Below, piece by piece: positions 12,460 through 14,259 of a stretch of 14,259 nucleotides of DNA. Source of the stretch: an uncultured Nitrosomonadales bacterium (lineage in GTDB: Bacteria; Pseudomonadota; Gammaproteobacteria; Burkholderiales; Gallionellaceae); the NCBI GenBank assembly GCA_903934275.1, contig CAIZNF010000322.1:1-14259 (forward strand), written 5' to 3'. How positions within the stretch are numbered: position 1 is the first letter of the stretch; each line of letters starts with the position of its first letter. Made by a program: the position numbers and the translations under genes. The notes beneath the pieces were generated by a model. It was not told the DNA's origin, searched no databases, and saw only the letters and a program-made list of their open reading frames with translations.

Positions 12460-14259
12460 ACATTTCTGAACTATGTATCCGCCGCCCGGTCATGACGGTG
12501 CTGCTATCGGCCTCCGCCGTGCTGGCCGGTATCCTTGCCTATGGCGACATACCCATTGCCGCGTTGCCGAGTTACGATACTCCCACCATCTCAGTCAACG
12601 CATCGCTTCCAGGTGCCAGCCCGGAGACCATGGCCTCTTCGGTAGCCACGCCACTCGAACGCCAGTTCTCCACCATTTCCGGCTTGGCCGTGATCAGCTC
12701 GACAAGCACACTGGGCAGCACCTCGATCACGCTGGAATTCGATCAGAATCGCAACATCAACAGTGCCTCCATCGATGTGCAGGCAGCGTTGCTGCGCGCG
12801 CAACGCTCCTTGCCGACGGAAATGACTACGCCGCCGTCCTATCAAAAAGTTAACCCCGCCGACGCACCGATTATTTTCCTGGCACTGACCTCTCCCTCAA
12901 TGTCACTTTCGGATTTAAACAGCTTTGCCAGCGACCTTATTGCACCGACGCTGTCCACGCTTTCCGGTGTGGCACAGGTGAACATCAACGGGCAAAAAAA
13001 ATATGCGGTGCGTATTCGTGTGAGCCCGGAGGCGTTGGCGACACGCAACCTGACCATAGACGACATCGCTGTCGCGCTGCGTAGCGCCAACGCCAACTCC
13101 CCTGTCGGCTCGCTCGAAGGGTCGCGCCAGACGCTCATCATTCAGGCCAACCGACAACTGAACAATGCGGCCGAATTTGCCAACCTGATTGTAGCCACTG
13201 CCCCGAGCGGCGCACCGGTGCGGCTAACCGATGTTGCGCTGGTCGAGGATAGCGTGGAATCGGTAAAGACGGCAAGCTGGGTCAACGGCGAACGTGCCAT
13301 CACGCTTTCGGTGCAGCGCCAACCGGGTGCCAACACCGTCGCTACAGTGGATGCGATCAAGGCAGCGATGCCCGGACTCATCGCGCAGATGCCATCGTCC
13401 GTTCAACTCAAATTGCGCAATGACCGCTCGGTGTCTATCCGCAATGCGATCCATGACGTGAAAATCACGCTGGCAATCACGATAGTTTTGGTCGTGCTGG
13501 TGATGTTCCTGTTTCTGCGCAAAGCCACCGCCACTTTAATTCCCGCGCTGTCGTTGCCGATTTCGCTGTTGGGGACAGTGGCGCTGATGGGCGCTTTCGG
13601 CTACAGCCTGGATAACATTTCTTTGCTCGCCATCACACTTGCGGTCGGGCTGGTGGTGGATGATTCCATCGTGATGCTGGAAAACATCGTGCGCCATGTC
13701 GAGAATGGTATGCCACCGCTACAGGCCGCGCTGCAAGGGTCTAAGGAGATGAGCTTCACCATCATTTCAATTTCTGTTTCGCTGGTTGCAGTATTTATTC
13801 CGATATTTTTCATGCCCGGCGTGATCGGCCTGCTGTTCCATGAATTTGCCGCCGTGGTGGGAATCGCCGTGCTGGTATCAGCTGTAGTGTCGCTTACGCT
13901 GATCCCAATGCTGGCCAGCCGCTTCCTTGTCCAACAGGAAACTGAAACGCCGCAACATGAAACAACCCGACATCAAACAACAGATCGGGGCCTGAAATTT
14001 ACCGCATGGTTCGAGCGCGGCTTCACCCGGGTGCTGTCATTCTACGAGCGTGCGCTCGACTTGGCCTTGTGCAACAGCCGCATGGTACTCGGCATCGCGG
14101 TCGGCACGTTGGCCCTCACCATCGCGCTGTTTATGGCCTTGCCCAAGGGATTTTTTCCCACTGAAGATATTGGTCAGGCGCAAATCACGGTGGAAGCGGT
14201 CGAGGATATTTCCTTTCCCGCCATGACCGAATTATTGCAGCGCACCGGAGACGTGATAC
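12456..14259 (+). CDS. RND efflux pump, MdtB/MdtC-like, 3' end outside window
   Basis: Open frame of 601 codons from ATG 12456, which overlaps the adaptor stop, to the window edge; family members have about 1,030 residues. The first membrane helix lies at about 10-29 (RRPVMTVLLSASAVLAGIL), followed by the porter motif SLPGASPETMASSVATPLER, characteristic of MdtB/MdtC/MuxB/MuxC. Further matches are PSYQKVNPADAPI, LIPALSLPISLLGTVALMGA and the TM4 proton-relay pair Asp402-Asp403 in AVGLVVDDSIVMLENI. A variable cytoplasmic stretch QQETETPQHETTRHQTTDRG leads to the second half. Function: proton-driven export of drugs or other amphiphiles. Whether a second RND subunit follows, as in mdtBC, cannot be seen. 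Confidence 0.93.
   Translation, partial: MNISELCIRRPVMTVLLSASAVLAGILAYGDIPIAALPSYDTPTISVNASLPGASPETMASSVATPLERQFSTISGLAVISSTSTLGSTSITLEFDQNRNINSASIDVQAALLRAQRSLPTEMTTPPSYQKVNPADAPIIFLALTSPSMSLSDLNSFASDLIAPTLSTLSGVAQVNINGQKKYAVRIRVSPEALATRNLTIDDIAVALRSANANSPVGSLEGSRQTLIIQANRQLNNAAEFANLIVATAPSGAPVRLTDVALVEDSVESVKTASWVNGERAITLSVQRQPGANTVATVDAIKAAMPGLIAQMPSSVQLKLRNDRSVSIRNAIHDVKITLAITIVLVVLVMFLFLRKATATLIPALSLPISLLGTVALMGAFGYSLDNISLLAITLAVGLVVDDSIVMLENIVRHVENGMPPLQAALQGSKEMSFTIISISVSLVAVFIPIFFMPGVIGLLFHEFAAVVGIAVLVSAVVSLTLIPMLASRFLVQQETETPQHETTRHQTTDRGLKFTAWFERGFTRVLSFYERALDLALCNSRMVLGIAVGTLALTIALFMALPKGFFPTEDIGQAQITVEAVEDISFPAMTELLQRTGDVI

Overview
The window looks like the chromosome of a Gram-negative bacterium, most likely a betaproteobacterium of the Nitrosomonadales/Gallionellaceae kind. 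That placement is inferred from the gene families, moderate-to-high GC and many short palindromic repeats, not from any marker gene. Every large gene concerns the envelope: a two-partner secretion (TPS) locus on the minus strand in the left part, and a multidrug-efflux-type operon on the plus strand in the right part.

Left part (1-5574). A TpsA exoprotein of the filamentous-haemagglutinin type (minus strand, from 2596 leftwards, C-terminus outside the window) is paired with a TpsB outer-membrane transporter of the FhaC/ShlB type (minus strand, 3900-5574). Between them, in the opposite orientation, lies a compact translationally coupled cassette: a PIN-domain toxin (2797-3213), a ribbon-helix-helix antitoxin (3215-3445) and an unrecognised 52-residue ORF (3442-3600) overlapping the antitoxin stop. 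The spaces around it hold palindromic REP-like repeats (2638-2757, 3641-3767, 3815-3838).

The most striking signal is at the 5' end of the tpsB gene. The only plausible ATG (5574) is followed by four tandem copies of a 7-bp unit, TTCACCC on the coding strand. As sequenced, this start is out of frame with the rest of the protein. Removing one copy (or adding two) restores one continuous frame beginning with a textbook signal peptide. This is the architecture of a slipped-strand phase-variation switch, caught in the OFF state, that would gate secretion of the adhesin.

Middle (5575-6132). This intergenic region of about 560 bp separates the divergent tpsB and efflux operons. It holds two perfect short palindromes, one just downstream of a -10-like TATACT, a hairpin with a T-run on the minus strand, and two very small possible leader ORFs.

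Right part (6133-14259). One apparent operon encodes a TolC-family outer-membrane channel, a MacA-like periplasmic adaptor, an ABC ATPase and an FtsX/MacB-type permease. These are followed by a second adaptor of the MdtA/AcrA type and an RND pump of the MdtB/MdtC type that runs off the window. Two energetically different pumps, one ATP-driven and one proton-driven, would thus share one transcription unit and probably one outer-membrane channel. Several junctions have been remodelled by repeats. A 17-bp perfect hairpin lies inside the TolC signal-peptide codons. A six-unit 14-bp tandem array supplies the macA start codon and a ladder of 5-codon mini-ORFs. A 182-bp element with terminal inverted repeats sits between the ATPase and permease genes, so that the permease start codon now lies in the centre of a 20-bp palindrome. 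No tRNA, rRNA, CRISPR array or transposase gene was seen.
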